Notes: generated by a model from the sequence alone, not told the origin. Numbered from the stretch's first letter, positions 17,147 to 23,928 are shown. The stretch is 42,478 bases of DNA from Clostridia bacterium (GCA_028703495.1 JAQVMT010000004.1:1-42478); one strand, 5' to 3'. Translations and numbers: made by a program.

Positions 17147-17181
17147 TCCCTCTGGCGAGGGAGCCGTCGACGAAGGTCGAC
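17144..17181. repeat. Double-hairpin palindromic element
   Basis: GGCTCCCTC-TGGC-GAGGGAGCC (17144-17165) is followed at once by GTCGAC-GAAG-GTCGAC (17166-17181) and then TGAGGGG. Elements with this GGCTCCCTC...GTCGAC...TGAGGG build are scattered through many gut Firmicute genomes as MITE-like intergenic repeats. Confidence 0.6.
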
Positions 17182-17280
17182 TGAGGGGCAGACACAATTT
17201 TGCGGATAAGATAGAAAAGGTAGGAATGACATTTCCTTGGTTTTCTTCAGATCATTTGCAGAGGGTGGCTTTCGACTTTG

Positions 17281-17336
17281 GTTGCAATCGATGGCAGGTT
17301 CGCCGGTTTTAGTTGCAATCGATGGCAGGTTCGCCG
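17281..17336 (-). repeat. 31-bp tandem duplication of a gene end
   Basis: GTTGCAATCGATGGCAGGTT and CGCCG occur at 17281-17305 and 17312-17336. The right copy encodes the last residues of the Cys-rich protein (GEPAIDCN); the left copy lies just past its stop codon. Confidence 0.85.
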
Positions 17337-17593
17337 ACTTCGACATTTGCTCCGTACTCCAAATGAATCTTTACGCAAAGCAGCTGTGTGATGTTGATTT
17401 TGCATACTCCGCAATCGCAGCTCTGTCTGACGGTTACGATCGGCTCGTTACAGCATACCGTATCCACTTTTTTGACTGCGACGTAGGGCTTGATGTCTGC
17501 GGGCAGACATACGCTAACGCACTGGGTTCCTACGCCCGAACAGGTCGATTCCGATTCGGAGCAGGGAATAGGCGGCTGCTCATGTTCACTCAT
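17309..17593 (-). CDS. Cys-rich protein of unknown function, paralogue 2
   Basis: A 94-residue protein with 12 Cys, no signal peptide and no membrane segment. It is a diverged paralogue of the upstream protein: both carry a V(C)(V/L)P segment, then CC(N/G)EPIVT, then a C...C pair and a hydrophobic I(C)V segment ending in GA. It starts 3 nt after the upstream stop with GGGGTG as ribosome binding site, so it is translationally coupled. Its last codons are duplicated downstream. I do not recognise the family. The shared promoter suggests the mother cell late in sporulation, where Cys-rich coat proteins are common, but this is inference. Confidence 0.7.
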   Translation of the reverse strand: MSEHEQPPIPCSESESTCSGVGTQCVSVCLPADIKPYVAVKKVDTVCCNEPIVTVRQSCDCGVCKINITQLLCVKIHLEYGANVEVGEPAIDCN

Positions 17594-17596
17594 TTA

Positions 17597-17956
17597 CTAC
17601 ACCCCGCTGTTTACAGGAGTACTATCGGCAGGTGTGACGTGAGTGCATTCCTCACAGATATTTTCTGCGGCAGCTCCGTTGCAGGTTACATAGGTGTCGC
17701 CGACCGAGGCGCTTGCGCCGAAGCCTACGGGTACGGCTACGCAGATGTCTTGGCTTATGGTAAAGGAACAGGTACCGTTTTTTGTTCCTCCGCAGGTGTT
17801 TCTGCCTGACGTCACAATCGGCTCGCCGCAACACTTGGTTGAGGTCGTCCCTGTGTCGGCAAAGGGCGTTATCGTAACAGGCACGCATATTGTGGCGGAT
17901 TGGTATCCGACAGCAGGACAGGTTTGAATTTCGGGTAATGTATTATCATTCGACAT
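17597..17956 (-). CDS. Cys-rich protein of unknown function, paralogue 1
   Basis: A 119-residue protein with 10 Cys. Segments in order: TCPAVGYQSATICVPVTITP, then KCCGEPIVT, a CGGTKNGTC loop, ISQDICVAVPVGFGA and a C-terminal CNGAAAENICEECTH that the smaller paralogue lacks. Beta-rich, Thr/Val-rich, no export signal. AAAGGAGAG lies before the ATG. The minus strand is chosen over the overlapping plus-strand frame (17237-17809) because of the ribosome binding site, the promoter match and the paralogy with the next gene. Function is unknown; a spore coat or surface role is inferred only from the promoter. Confidence 0.75.
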   Translation of the reverse strand: MSNDNTLPEIQTCPAVGYQSATICVPVTITPFADTGTTSTKCCGEPIVTSGRNTCGGTKNGTCSFTISQDICVAVPVGFGASASVGDTYVTCNGAAAENICEECTHVTPADSTPVNSGV

Positions 17957-17987
17957 AGTAGCTCTCCTTTTAAGATGTACTTCATTT

Positions 17988-18015
17988 TATCCTATGTTTT
18001 TTATTCGGACTGTGT
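17988..18015 (-). promoter_or_regulatory. SigmaK-like promoter of the Cys-rich gene pair
   Basis: On the minus strand CATAGGATA (17988-17996) fits the sigmaK -10 consensus CATANNNTA exactly, with AC at 18014-18015, 17 bp upstream, as the short -35. Transcription would start ~25 nt before the ATG. No sigmaA boxes are visible here. The motif is short, so chance is not excluded. Confidence 0.45.
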
Positions 18016-18055
18016 TACAACTGCGATAACTGATACGCTTTAGTATACGACAGAA

Positions 18056-18087
18056 TACAAAAAGGCAACCTAAAAAGGCTGCCTTAA
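18056..18087 (-). terminator. Terminator downstream of the DUF3795 gene
   Basis: On the minus strand AAGGCA-G-CCT-TTTT-AGG-T-TGCCTT then TTTTG. It separates the DUF3795 transcript from the Cys-rich genes. Nothing else coding is seen in 17957-18327. Confidence 0.75.
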
Positions 18088-18250
18088 AACGAACGAACTC
18101 GTATAAAACATACATGTCGGAGGAATTGCGGTACGGGGTAGAGAGACATCATTACTTAATAACGTCAAAATGTGTGCGATGTTTTGTGTTGAAATACTAT
18201 TTGCTTCTTCGCCAAATTGCTAATCAATGAATTTACCTAGAACAATGCCT

Positions 18251-18300
18251 TTGCAAATCACTTATTAAGCAGATTGATTTTTGCTTCCTTGTAAATCGAA
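18251..18300 (-). repeat. Duplicated 3' end of the DUF3795 gene
   Basis: Aligns at exactly 70-bp offset with 18321-18370. The gene ends CKEAKPNLLDK-stop; the copy reads YKEAKINLLNK-stop in the same register. It has no start or ribosome binding site. Confidence 0.85.
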
Positions 18301-18327
18301 GCGGTTACCATGTAAAAGCGATGCAAA

Positions 18328-18663
18328 TCACTTATCAAGCAGGTTAGGCTTTGCTTCTTTGCAATTATCTAGAATGGCACCGACGGTTTTGCAGCCTTCA
18401 AGCTCGGCGCAATCGCCGCAGGTTGTCATATTCTTTTCCAAGGCACATTGACGAATCTCACACATGCTTTGACAAAAGGGCGTTTTGATTCCGTCCGTTC
18501 TGCAGCCGTCGCAGTTTATCATGTCGGCGGTTATCGGGGCGTTATTCATTTGACTCCAAAGCTTGGCGGTCTTTTCACGCAAGGCATCGTCATTATTGAT
18601 TGTTGCGATATGCGCATCGCACTTTTCGCAGTCAAGTCCGCAGTATGCAATCATTTGTTTCAT
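18328..18663 (-). CDS. DUF3795 domain protein
   Basis: A 111-residue Cys-rich protein with the DUF3795 pattern: YCGLDCEKCDAHIAT at the N-terminus, NCDGCRTDG in the middle, then CQSMCEIRQCALEKNMTTCGDC. The even spacing of about 13 Cys suggests Zn or Fe-S binding, but the function of this family is not known. AAAGGAGAAA stands before the ATG. The 3' end is duplicated downstream. It lies with other small minus-strand accessory genes. Confidence 0.85.
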   Translation of the reverse strand: MKQMIAYCGLDCEKCDAHIATINNDDALREKTAKLWSQMNNAPITADMINCDGCRTDGIKTPFCQSMCEIRQCALEKNMTTCGDCAELEGCKTVGAILDNCKEAKPNLLDK

Positions 18664-18746
18664 ATTAAATTTCTCCTTTTAAACCGTGGCGAATGCTGTT
18701 TGCTTTTTGGCATTTCGCCTATTCAAATCGTCGAAGGCACATCGCA

Positions 18747-19157
18747 TCAATTGTCTTTGCTTTCAAACGGCTTATTCCATGAACCGATTTCAATTAGATT
18801 TCCTTCCGGGTCGGCGATATAGCAGGTTCTCTGCCCCCATGGTTCCGTTACGGGACAAAGGACAGGCATTGCACCTTTGCTTATCGCACGTCGAAAGGCT
18901 TCATCAACCTCGTTAAATGTGTCGACATACAACGCCAGCTCCGAATGACCGTTGAGCCCTTTGCAATATTCGTATTTTTTATCGGTCATTTTCTCAAAAT
19001 CTTTCCTTCCGTAAAGCATAAACAGCGTTCCGTCTTTTATTAGATAGACATTAACCGTGTCTTCAGCTTCTTTTATTTCAAACCCAAGTACCTCTTTATA
19101 AAAGCGTACCATTATTGCCATATCATTAACAAACAGTCCGAATCCGTCTAATCTCAC
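18747..19157 (-). CDS. VOC-family (glyoxalase/bleomycin-resistance-like) protein
   Basis: A 136-residue single VOC domain: FVNDMAIMVRFYKEVLGFEI at the start, YVDTFNEVDEAFRRAISKGA in the middle and EPWGQRTCYIADPEGNLIEIGSW at the end, where E of LIEIG is the usual metal ligand. A GTG start at 19155-19157 is chosen because GGAGGAG lies 6 nt upstream and it gives the standard N-terminus; the open frame extends to 19265 without another ribosome binding site. Substrate unknown; VOC proteins range from lactoylglutathione lyases to antibiotic-binding proteins. Confidence 0.82.
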   Translation of the reverse strand: MRLDGFGLFVNDMAIMVRFYKEVLGFEIKEAEDTVNVYLIKDGTLFMLYGRKDFEKMTDKKYEYCKGLNGHSELALYVDTFNEVDEAFRRAISKGAMPVLCPVTEPWGQRTCYIADPEGNLIEIGSWNKPFESKDN

Positions 19158-19268
19158 AATACTCCTCCACAAGCTTAAAAGGGCAAGCTTTTTGCATATT
19201 GCTCTAAATGCTTCCGATAGTATATTCTCAATTTGAAGCGCAAAACTCAACCGCCAAATAGGCAAAGA

Positions 19269-19409
19269 TTAGTATTTCCTTGCCATAAATGCCTTAGCTT
19301 GACTTTTAGCAAAGGTAAGCTTGTTGCCGATGACAATGCAATCAGGGCAATATGCAATGTCGAACGTAACGGCTTCAAACGGTGGTAATTCCACAATTCT
19401 AAAATCCAT
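19269..19409 (-). pseudogene. Short ORF, possible remnant of a GyrI/AraC-effector-like gene
   Basis: A 46-residue frame beginning MDFRIVELPPFEAVTFD, which resembles the first strand of GyrI-like/AraC effector-binding domains (usually ~150 residues). It then departs (AYCPDCIVIGNKLTF...) and stops. CGGAGTAAT gives a usable ribosome binding site, so a small peptide could be made. Truncated gene or small gene; low certainty. Confidence 0.35.
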
Positions 19410-19651
19410 TATATTACTCCGATAGATCCACGACATAATCTAACGATATTGTACGACATAATCAATGCAATGTCAATCCATATCAATGCGCAAATCAAGC
19501 TTTGTCATACTAACTTCATCAGCATCCTACAAGAAGAATTTGATTTGCTATTTACCAATATTCCCGACAAGAATATTTTGTTGCAACAGCACGAATAAAC
19601 TAAATATCGGCAACGACAATTGAAGCTCGTCCAATGCTTCGATCGATAAAG

Positions 19652-20239
19652 CTACATTATCAGACCACTGATGAATATTTCCAGTCCGATGGCAATGAGA
19701 ATGACGCCACCCAATATCGATGCTTTGTTTTTTAGTTTTGTGCCGAACTTCTTTCCAAGAAACACGCCGCACACACAGATGGCAAAGGTAACGACCGCAA
19801 TTATTATTGCTTCGACTAATGCCATAATCCAGTTGTAATCGGCGATCGTAAAGCCCACAGAGAGGGCATCGATTGATGTAGCAATGCCTTGAACAAGTAA
19901 AGCAGGTATTCCTATGGTCGGCTTGTCCTCGTCAGAGTCTTTATTCTTTATCCCGTCAACGAGCATTTTTCCTCCGAAATAGCCGAGCAAGATCAACGCT
20001 ATCCACGGGATAAACTTCTCAAAAGCGGTAAAATACTGAACTATCGTGTGAACGCAAATCCAACCCAGCATCGGCATTGCTGCCTGAAAGAATGCGAACA
20101 CACCTGCGATTCCGATAACCTTACGGGTTTTCATTTTAGGTTCGTTAAGTCCGTTTGCGGCAGATACCGAGAAAGCATCCATAGCAAGTCCGATTCCGAG
20201 CAGCATACTGTTGATAAAGAACATTAAATTCCATTCCAT
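19652..20239 (-). CDS. mntP: Manganese efflux pump MntP
   Basis: A 195-residue, six-helix membrane protein made of two DUF204 repeats. The conserved acidic motifs are MLLGIGLAMDAFSVSAANG in helix 1 and GIATSIDALSVGFT in helix 4; the two Asp are characteristic of MntP. A cytosolic charged loop (KNKDSDEDKP) joins the halves. It exports Mn2+ to prevent toxicity. CAGGAGGAAAAC precedes the ATG. A Mn2+ riboswitch and an attenuator lie in the leader, agreeing with the assignment. No terminator is obvious downstream; the gap 19410-19651 holds nothing else I can support. Confidence 0.93.
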   Translation of the reverse strand: MEWNLMFFINSMLLGIGLAMDAFSVSAANGLNEPKMKTRKVIGIAGVFAFFQAAMPMLGWICVHTIVQYFTAFEKFIPWIALILLGYFGGKMLVDGIKNKDSDEDKPTIGIPALLVQGIATSIDALSVGFTIADYNWIMALVEAIIIAVVTFAICVCGVFLGKKFGTKLKNKASILGGVILIAIGLEIFISGLIM

Positions 20240-20265
20240 TTTGTTTTCCTCCTGTATAAACGAAA

Positions 20266-20306
20266 AGACCCAAGCACACCGTTAACGTCGGTTGTCCTTG
20301 AGTCTG
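20266..20306 (-). terminator. Attenuator hairpin in the mntP leader
   Basis: On the minus strand AGACTCAAG...CTTGGGTCT with inner ACCG/CGGT, followed by TTTTCG, ~25 nt before the mntP ATG. Its 5' arm AGACTC is complementary to GAGTCT of the preceding hairpin (20322-20359), so the two can exclude each other. Confidence 0.65.
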
Positions 20307-20349
20307 TTTAATTTACAGGATAGACTCTGATACAACCACGGCGGTTATA

Positions 20350-20442
20350 CCACGAGTCTCGCATTTTAAAACAAGCCAGACCGAAAATGGTCAGTATGTT
20401 GACTTGCTACGTACAAAGCACGCTTGCTACTCCCTCACAGGT
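20350..20442 (-). ncRNA. yybP-ykoY (Mn2+) riboswitch aptamer
   Basis: On the minus strand GAGGGAGTAGC, with the conserved L1 GGAGTAGC, pairs by its first bases with the distal TGCGAGACTCGTGGT, matching the GCAAGACC element. Between them CAAGTCAACATAC-TGACC...GGTC-TGG-CTTG forms the second leg with its characteristic asymmetric loop. These are the two Mn2+-coordinating loops of the family. The downstream gene is mntP, the classic target. The 3' P1 strand (CTCGTGGT) is also the 5' arm of hairpin 20322-20359, linking ligand binding to the attenuator. Confidence 0.78.
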
Positions 20443-20455
20443 ATTAGTATTACTA

Positions 20456-20484
20456 AATCTAACACATACAAAGGCAAAAGTCAA
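20456..20484 (-). promoter_or_regulatory. Promoter of the mntP riboswitch transcript
   Basis: Minus strand: TTGACT (20479-20484), 17 bp, TAGATT (20456-20461). The start would fall a few nt upstream of the aptamer. Confidence 0.6.
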
Positions 20485-20531
20485 GCAGTGAGCACAAATA
20501 AAAGGGCACCTTGTCGAAACATTTATTTTAC

Positions 20532-20635
20532 AAAGCACGAACCAAAGCGGGACGAGAAGTGAAGCTTTTGGTTTATTTGGATATTGACGAAGGAAAATAT
20601 ACAAAAAAACCAAAACGAACAAGAAGTCCGCTTTG
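20532..20635. repeat. 104-bp direct repeat, left copy
   Basis: Nearly identical to 21033-21135 (two differences seen). It includes a copy of most of the tRNA-Asn terminator hairpin (20603-20635), lacking the last bases of one arm. The ~397 bp between the copies carry no recognised gene. Confidence 0.9.
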
Positions 20636-20735
20636 CGAGCGAAGCTCGACCAAATGATTAAAAGTGGTTTCGTGGTATTAGATAGCTCATCGAGTAGAGT
20701 GATTTTGCATTTCTTTAACTTAAATGGCGCCGCAA

Positions 20736-20896
20736 ACCAAAACCATTAAATGAGGTAGCACAAAGAGCAGTGATTTTTTGAGCAGATTTATTACTTACCG
20801 AACCTTAAGCGTAGTAGAACTACGTAAAAGGTGAGGCAAGGGGGAAATATGCCGAAAAGGCGCGCTCGACTGCACCTCTTTTTAATGGGTTTTGGT
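20736..20896. repeat. Inverted repeat flanking ~118 bp, MITE-like
   Basis: ACCAAAACCATTAAATGAGGT (left, 20736-20755) is complementary to the right arm 20874-20896 (ACCTC...TTAATGGGTTTTGGT) with small gaps. Inside is GCC-GAAAA-GGC. The whole sits between the two 104-bp direct repeats. A decayed mobile element or a large RNA hairpin are both possible. Confidence 0.5.
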
Positions 20897-21032
20897 ATTA
20901 GTAGGATTTGTAAGGAGCGGAGCGACGGAATAGTGAGAGAGGTAAGAGGAATGAGGTTAATGGAGCAGAGCAAACTGAAAGTTTAAAAAGAAACTACTCT
21001 CGAACGTCACGCAATTCAAGCTGTCCGAGCGG

Positions 21033-21135
21033 AAAGCACGAACCAAAGCGGGACGGGAAGTGAAGCTTTGGTTTATTTGGATATTGACGAAGGAAAATAT
21101 ACAAAAAAACCAAAACGAACAAGAAGTCCGCTTTG
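21033..21135. repeat. 104-bp direct repeat, right copy
   Basis: Second copy of 20532-20635; it abuts the 3' end of tRNA-Asn and contains that gene's terminator. Confidence 0.9.
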
Positions 21136-21138
21136 GTT
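21103..21138 (-). terminator. tRNA-Asn terminator
   Basis: Minus strand: AACCAAAGCG...CGTTTTGGTT then TTTTT, directly after the CCA end of the tRNA. Confidence 0.7.
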
Positions 21139-21140
21139 AA

Positions 21141-21216
21141 TGGCGCCTCAGGTAGGATTTGAACCTACGACCCTTCGGTTAACAGCCGAATGCTACTGCC
21201 GCTGAGCTACTAAGGC
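21141..21216 (-). tRNA. tRNA-Asn (GTT)
   Basis: 76 nt with encoded CCA. The acceptor stem is GCCTTAG/CTGAGGC, D-loop AGCTCAGCGGCAGTAG, anticodon loop CTGTTAA (anticodon GTT), T-loop GTTCAAATC. A consensus promoter lies upstream and a terminator directly after. Confidence 0.95.
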
Positions 21217-21233
21217 ATGTTGTCAGCCTAACG

Positions 21234-21262
21234 ATTCTAGCACTATTGCACGGGTTTGTCAA
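21234..21262 (-). promoter_or_regulatory. tRNA-Asn promoter
   Basis: Minus strand: TTGACA (21257-21262), 17 bp, TAGAAT (21234-21239). Confidence 0.85.
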
Positions 21263-21395
21263 ATGTTTTTACAATGTTTTTTCTTTTTTAATGCTTTGTG
21301 CGGATAAAGCGACGGACGAAACGGGCTAGGCGTAGGCTTTGGGCTTTTATGCGCAAATGAAAATTGGGAGTGAGGCGACAGGTGGTAAAAGAGCG

Positions 21396-21432
21396 CAAAA
21401 AAGCCGAAACCGAGCAAATGCCCGATTTCGGC
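21396..21432 (-). terminator. tRNA-Arg terminator
   Basis: Minus strand: GCCGAAATCG...CGGTTTCGGC then TTTTTTG, just after the tRNA end. Confidence 0.85.
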
Positions 21433-21435
21433 AAG

Positions 21436-21512
21436 TGGCGAACCGTAAGGGATTCGAACCCCCGACCTTTGCGTCCGTAGCGCAACGCTCTATCCAGCTG
21501 AGCTAACGGTCC
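21436..21512 (-). tRNA. tRNA-Arg (ACG)
   Basis: 77 nt with encoded CCA. Acceptor GGACCGT/ACGGTTC, anticodon stem TTGCG/CGCAA with loop CTACGGA (anticodon ACG, read as ICG after deamination), T-loop GTTCGAATC. Confidence 0.95.
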
Positions 21513-21554
21513 ACCGAAGCGCATTGCAACGCACAACGTTCCAACGCATATGAC

Positions 21555-21583
21555 ATTGTAGTAGTTTTTTCAAGGTTTGTCAA
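21555..21583 (-). promoter_or_regulatory. tRNA-Arg promoter
   Basis: Minus strand: TTGACA (21578-21583), 17 bp, TACAAT (21555-21560). Confidence 0.85.
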
Positions 21584-21707
21584 CCGATTTGCGGCAACTT
21601 GGAAAATTTACTTGTACTAATCCGATCGAAGTTAATTGACAAAGTAAGTTCCACAGTCGAAACGAAATGCACCCAAAAGTCGGCGCATACGTTCAATAAT
21701 ATGCGAA

Positions 21708-21873
21708 ACGAACCCAAGGTAGCAATCCAATCACCAACGAAACGAACCCGAGTGGCGTTTAATAGTCAACGCAACGAACTTTAAGAGAATATTCTTATCG
21801 CCAACGCAACGAACCCTAGTGGCGTTTTTATAGTAAACGCAACGAACTTTAAGAGAATATTCTTATCGCCAAT
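21708..21873. repeat. ~67-bp tandem array downstream of spoIIID
   Basis: Two near-identical units (21739-21805 and 21806-21873) contain AACTTTAAGAGAATATTCTT and ATCGCCAA. A decayed unit lies on the left (from 21708), and another on the right runs into the spoIIID stop codon (ATCGCCTA). Each unit can form CGCCA...TGGCG. No gene is seen in 21584-21899. Confidence 0.8.
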
Positions 21874-21899
21874 GGAACTCTAGGGGGTAAATTTATCGC

Positions 21900-22157
21900 C
21901 TACAGGTTGCAGAGTTTAGATTTTTTGCGTTTAGTAGCCAGACCTCCGCGTAGGTGCCGTTGGCTTAGGTTGAGCCGGAGTACTTTTTGTACATCTTCGA
22001 AAAGGCATAAATCGATTTTTTTCAGTCGCTCCGTCATGTCGGTATGGACTGTGGATTTACAGACCATAAATTTTCCGGCGGTTTGACGAACGGTGCTACG
22101 CGTTTGGGCTATGTACTCTGCTTCCTCGATTATGCGGGAGATTGTGTCGTATTCCAT
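21900..22157 (-). CDS. spoIIID: Stage III sporulation transcriptional regulator SpoIIID
   Basis: An 85-residue DNA-binding protein matching SpoIIID along its length. A helix-turn-helix with VRQTAGKFMVCKSTVHTDMTERL (residues ~23-45) is followed by the basic C-terminal signature QRHLRGGLATKRKK. SpoIIID acts in the mother cell after engulfment, adjusting the sigmaE regulon and helping switch on sigK. AAAGGAGTTT precedes the ATG. Its presence implies a spore-forming lineage. Length is close to the usual 80-95 residues. Confidence 0.93.
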   Translation of the reverse strand: MEYDTISRIIEEAEYIAQTRSTVRQTAGKFMVCKSTVHTDMTERLKKIDLCLFEDVQKVLRLNLSQRHLRGGLATKRKKSKLCNL

Positions 22158-22193
22158 AATTAAACTCCTTTCACTAAAAAACGCCTAAATATT

Positions 22194-22215
22194 GAAATAA
22201 GAAGTGGCTTAGTAT
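22194..22215 (+). promoter_or_regulatory. Dispersed AGAAGTGGCTTAGTAT motif, copy 2
   Basis: GAAAT-AAGAAGTGGCTTAGTAT. It lies in the ~685-bp gap 22158-22842, which holds no gene I can support. See also 2727, 32176 and 37023. Confidence 0.35.
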
Positions 22216-22668
22216 TATTCCTTGAATTCACGCGCGGACAAATCGCCGTGAAGCTTTTTCGATCGCAAAGGGAATTTGCAAAAGCTTAAATAAATGGCAC
22301 TATGCAGTTGCTCTTTTGTATATGAATGCGTATCGGTATATGTTAGGTTATGCATCTAAGTATTGCATTTAGAATATTATTATTTTAACAGGAAATGCGG
22401 ATACCGTACTGATTAAGCAATAATAGTCAAAAACAGACATAATTGTGCTTTATTTTCACTTCAAAGGTACTAATTGTCGGTGTATAGGAAAAAGATTTTT
22501 CGAGTATTTCAATATGTAAAGAAGCGGAGATGGTTTGCAGGCGGCTTTATTCGTTGAGTTTACACAGGTGCGTATTGCCAAAAAACCGAAATTCAACTAT
22601 ATTTTGCGAAAATTATTTTTCGGGAAACGCATATTTTCAGGTATTTTTAATTTTATTGCAATTTTTGA

Positions 22669-22697
22669 TTGACTTTACGTGTTTCTTGGTGTAAACT
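22669..22697 (+). promoter_or_regulatory. Promoter of the signal peptidase gene
   Basis: TTGACT (22669-22674), 17 bp ending GGTG, TAAACT (22692-22697). The -10 and the preceding TG equal those of the prepilin promoter (GTG-TAAACT). Confidence 0.6.
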
Positions 22698-22842
22698 TAA
22701 CGTAGTTTAACTAGCCGTCGGGCGAAATTGTACATATTAGGTTATGTCGGAATTGACATTGTCCGTGCTGTCGGGCTTGCTGGTATGCTGATCAAGGGCA
22801 GGAAACTTGCCAAAGTCTTATCAACGGGATAGAGGGAAAAAT

Positions 22843-23715
22843 ATGAAAGAACCAAAAACTAAATCAAAGGGCGATAAGATTGCTTTTATTGTCGGAGTTG
22901 TGATTTGCGCAATTCTTTTGCCGATATTTATAATCAACCTCGTAATGATTTTCAGTTCGCTGTCCACCAACGAACCGCCCAGTGTTTTCGGAGTTACTCC
23001 GCTTGCCGTTGAAACCGGTAGTATGCAGGAGCCCGAAGAAGGCGTGCAGGACAGGAATGTTCGCTTGATTACCAATGACAAGGGCGAGCAAGTTTATAAG
23101 TTTTGGGAATACGACTACGAGCTTGAGGGCTTCGAATTTATCGATGCGGGCGACTTGATTTTTGTCAAGGAGTGCAACGTGGACGAATTGAAGCTTTTCG
23201 ACGTAATCGCATTCAAAGAGGGACAGGACAACGAGGACGACGATACATATACGGTCGTAATCCACATGATTGTGGAATACTTTTACGATGATACGACAGG
23301 GGAAGTTGTCGGATACAAAACCATGGGTGTCAACAACCAAGGTATCGACTCCGGATATGTTCTTAAAACGGCGGTCGTCGGACAATATCACGGCTCCAGA
23401 ATTGCCAAAATGGGAACCTTTGTTATGTTCTTGCAAAGACCATGGGGAATGATTATTTGTATCGGAGTTCCTGTAATTTTGTTCGTTGTGTACATTCTTT
23501 TGACCAACAGGAAGGAGCATGTTTCTGCCGTTAATGCCAAAACGCAGGAGCTGGAGGCCGAGCTTGAAAGGCTTCGTATGCTTGCAGGCAACGGAAACGC
23601 GGGCGCGCAGGGTTCTGCGAACGCTTCGAAGACTGCCGAGGGCGAATCGCCAGCAGACGGCAATTCCAAGGATGCGGACGCCCCCCAACCGGAGGAAGCC
23701 GAGGATAAAAAGTAG
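22843..23715 (+). CDS. Signal peptidase I, SipW-like (ER/archaeal type)
   Basis: A 290-residue membrane protease. An N-terminal membrane helix (residues ~15-38) precedes ETGSM, whose Ser is the nucleophile, then GDLIFVK, DVIAF and VVIHMIV. The His there replaces the Lys of standard bacterial SPase I, as in SipW and ER signal peptidases. GVNNQGIDSGYV supplies the last catalytic Asp. A second membrane helix is at ~203-223. A coiled-coil and a low-complexity Ala/Glu/Ser tail (~230-290) are longer than usual. AGAGGGA precedes the ATG at 22843; the frame runs further upstream without a better start. SipW enzymes process a few special exported proteins; no obvious substrate is adjacent. Confidence 0.85.
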   Translation: MKEPKTKSKGDKIAFIVGVVICAILLPIFIINLVMIFSSLSTNEPPSVFGVTPLAVETGSMQEPEEGVQDRNVRLITNDKGEQVYKFWEYDYELEGFEFIDAGDLIFVKECNVDELKLFDVIAFKEGQDNEDDDTYTVVIHMIVEYFYDDTTGEVVGYKTMGVNNQGIDSGYVLKTAVVGQYHGSRIAKMGTFVMFLQRPWGMIICIGVPVILFVVYILLTNRKEHVSAVNAKTQELEAELERLRMLAGNGNAGAQGSANASKTAEGESPADGNSKDADAPQPEEAEDKK

Positions 23716-23752
23716 ATCGGCGCATTTTTACAAATCGAATTTATATGCTTAC

Positions 23753-23785
23753 AAACGCACTTCATATTTGTCGTGCGTTTTTTTT
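23753..23785 (+). terminator. Terminator after the signal peptidase gene
   Basis: AAACGCAC, 12-nt loop, GTGCGTTT followed by more T. Confidence 0.85.
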
Positions 23786-23899
23786 GCTTTCGGTTTGCTA
23801 AGAAAGGATTTATCGCCCAAGCCGTTGCCGATGAATTATGTCAAAGACAATAAACGGCTGATTGATTCCACAATTATTTGCGCACGAGTGAAATAAAAC

Positions 23900-23928
23900 T
23901 TGCAATAGAACGAAAACTATGGTATGAT
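23900..23928 (+). promoter_or_regulatory. Promoter of the cyclodeaminase-dihydrouridine synthase pair
   Basis: TTGCAA (23900-23905), 17 bp, TATGAT (23923-23928). Confidence 0.65.

Noticed and set aside
17237-17809. 190-codon plus-strand frame
   Set aside because: It overlaps the two minus-strand Cys-rich genes, which have ribosome binding sites, a promoter match and clear paralogy; the plus frame has none of these.
20791-20973. 60-codon minus-strand frame between the 104-bp repeats
   Set aside because: It is composed of the inverted-repeat region, has no ribosome binding site and no recognisable domain.
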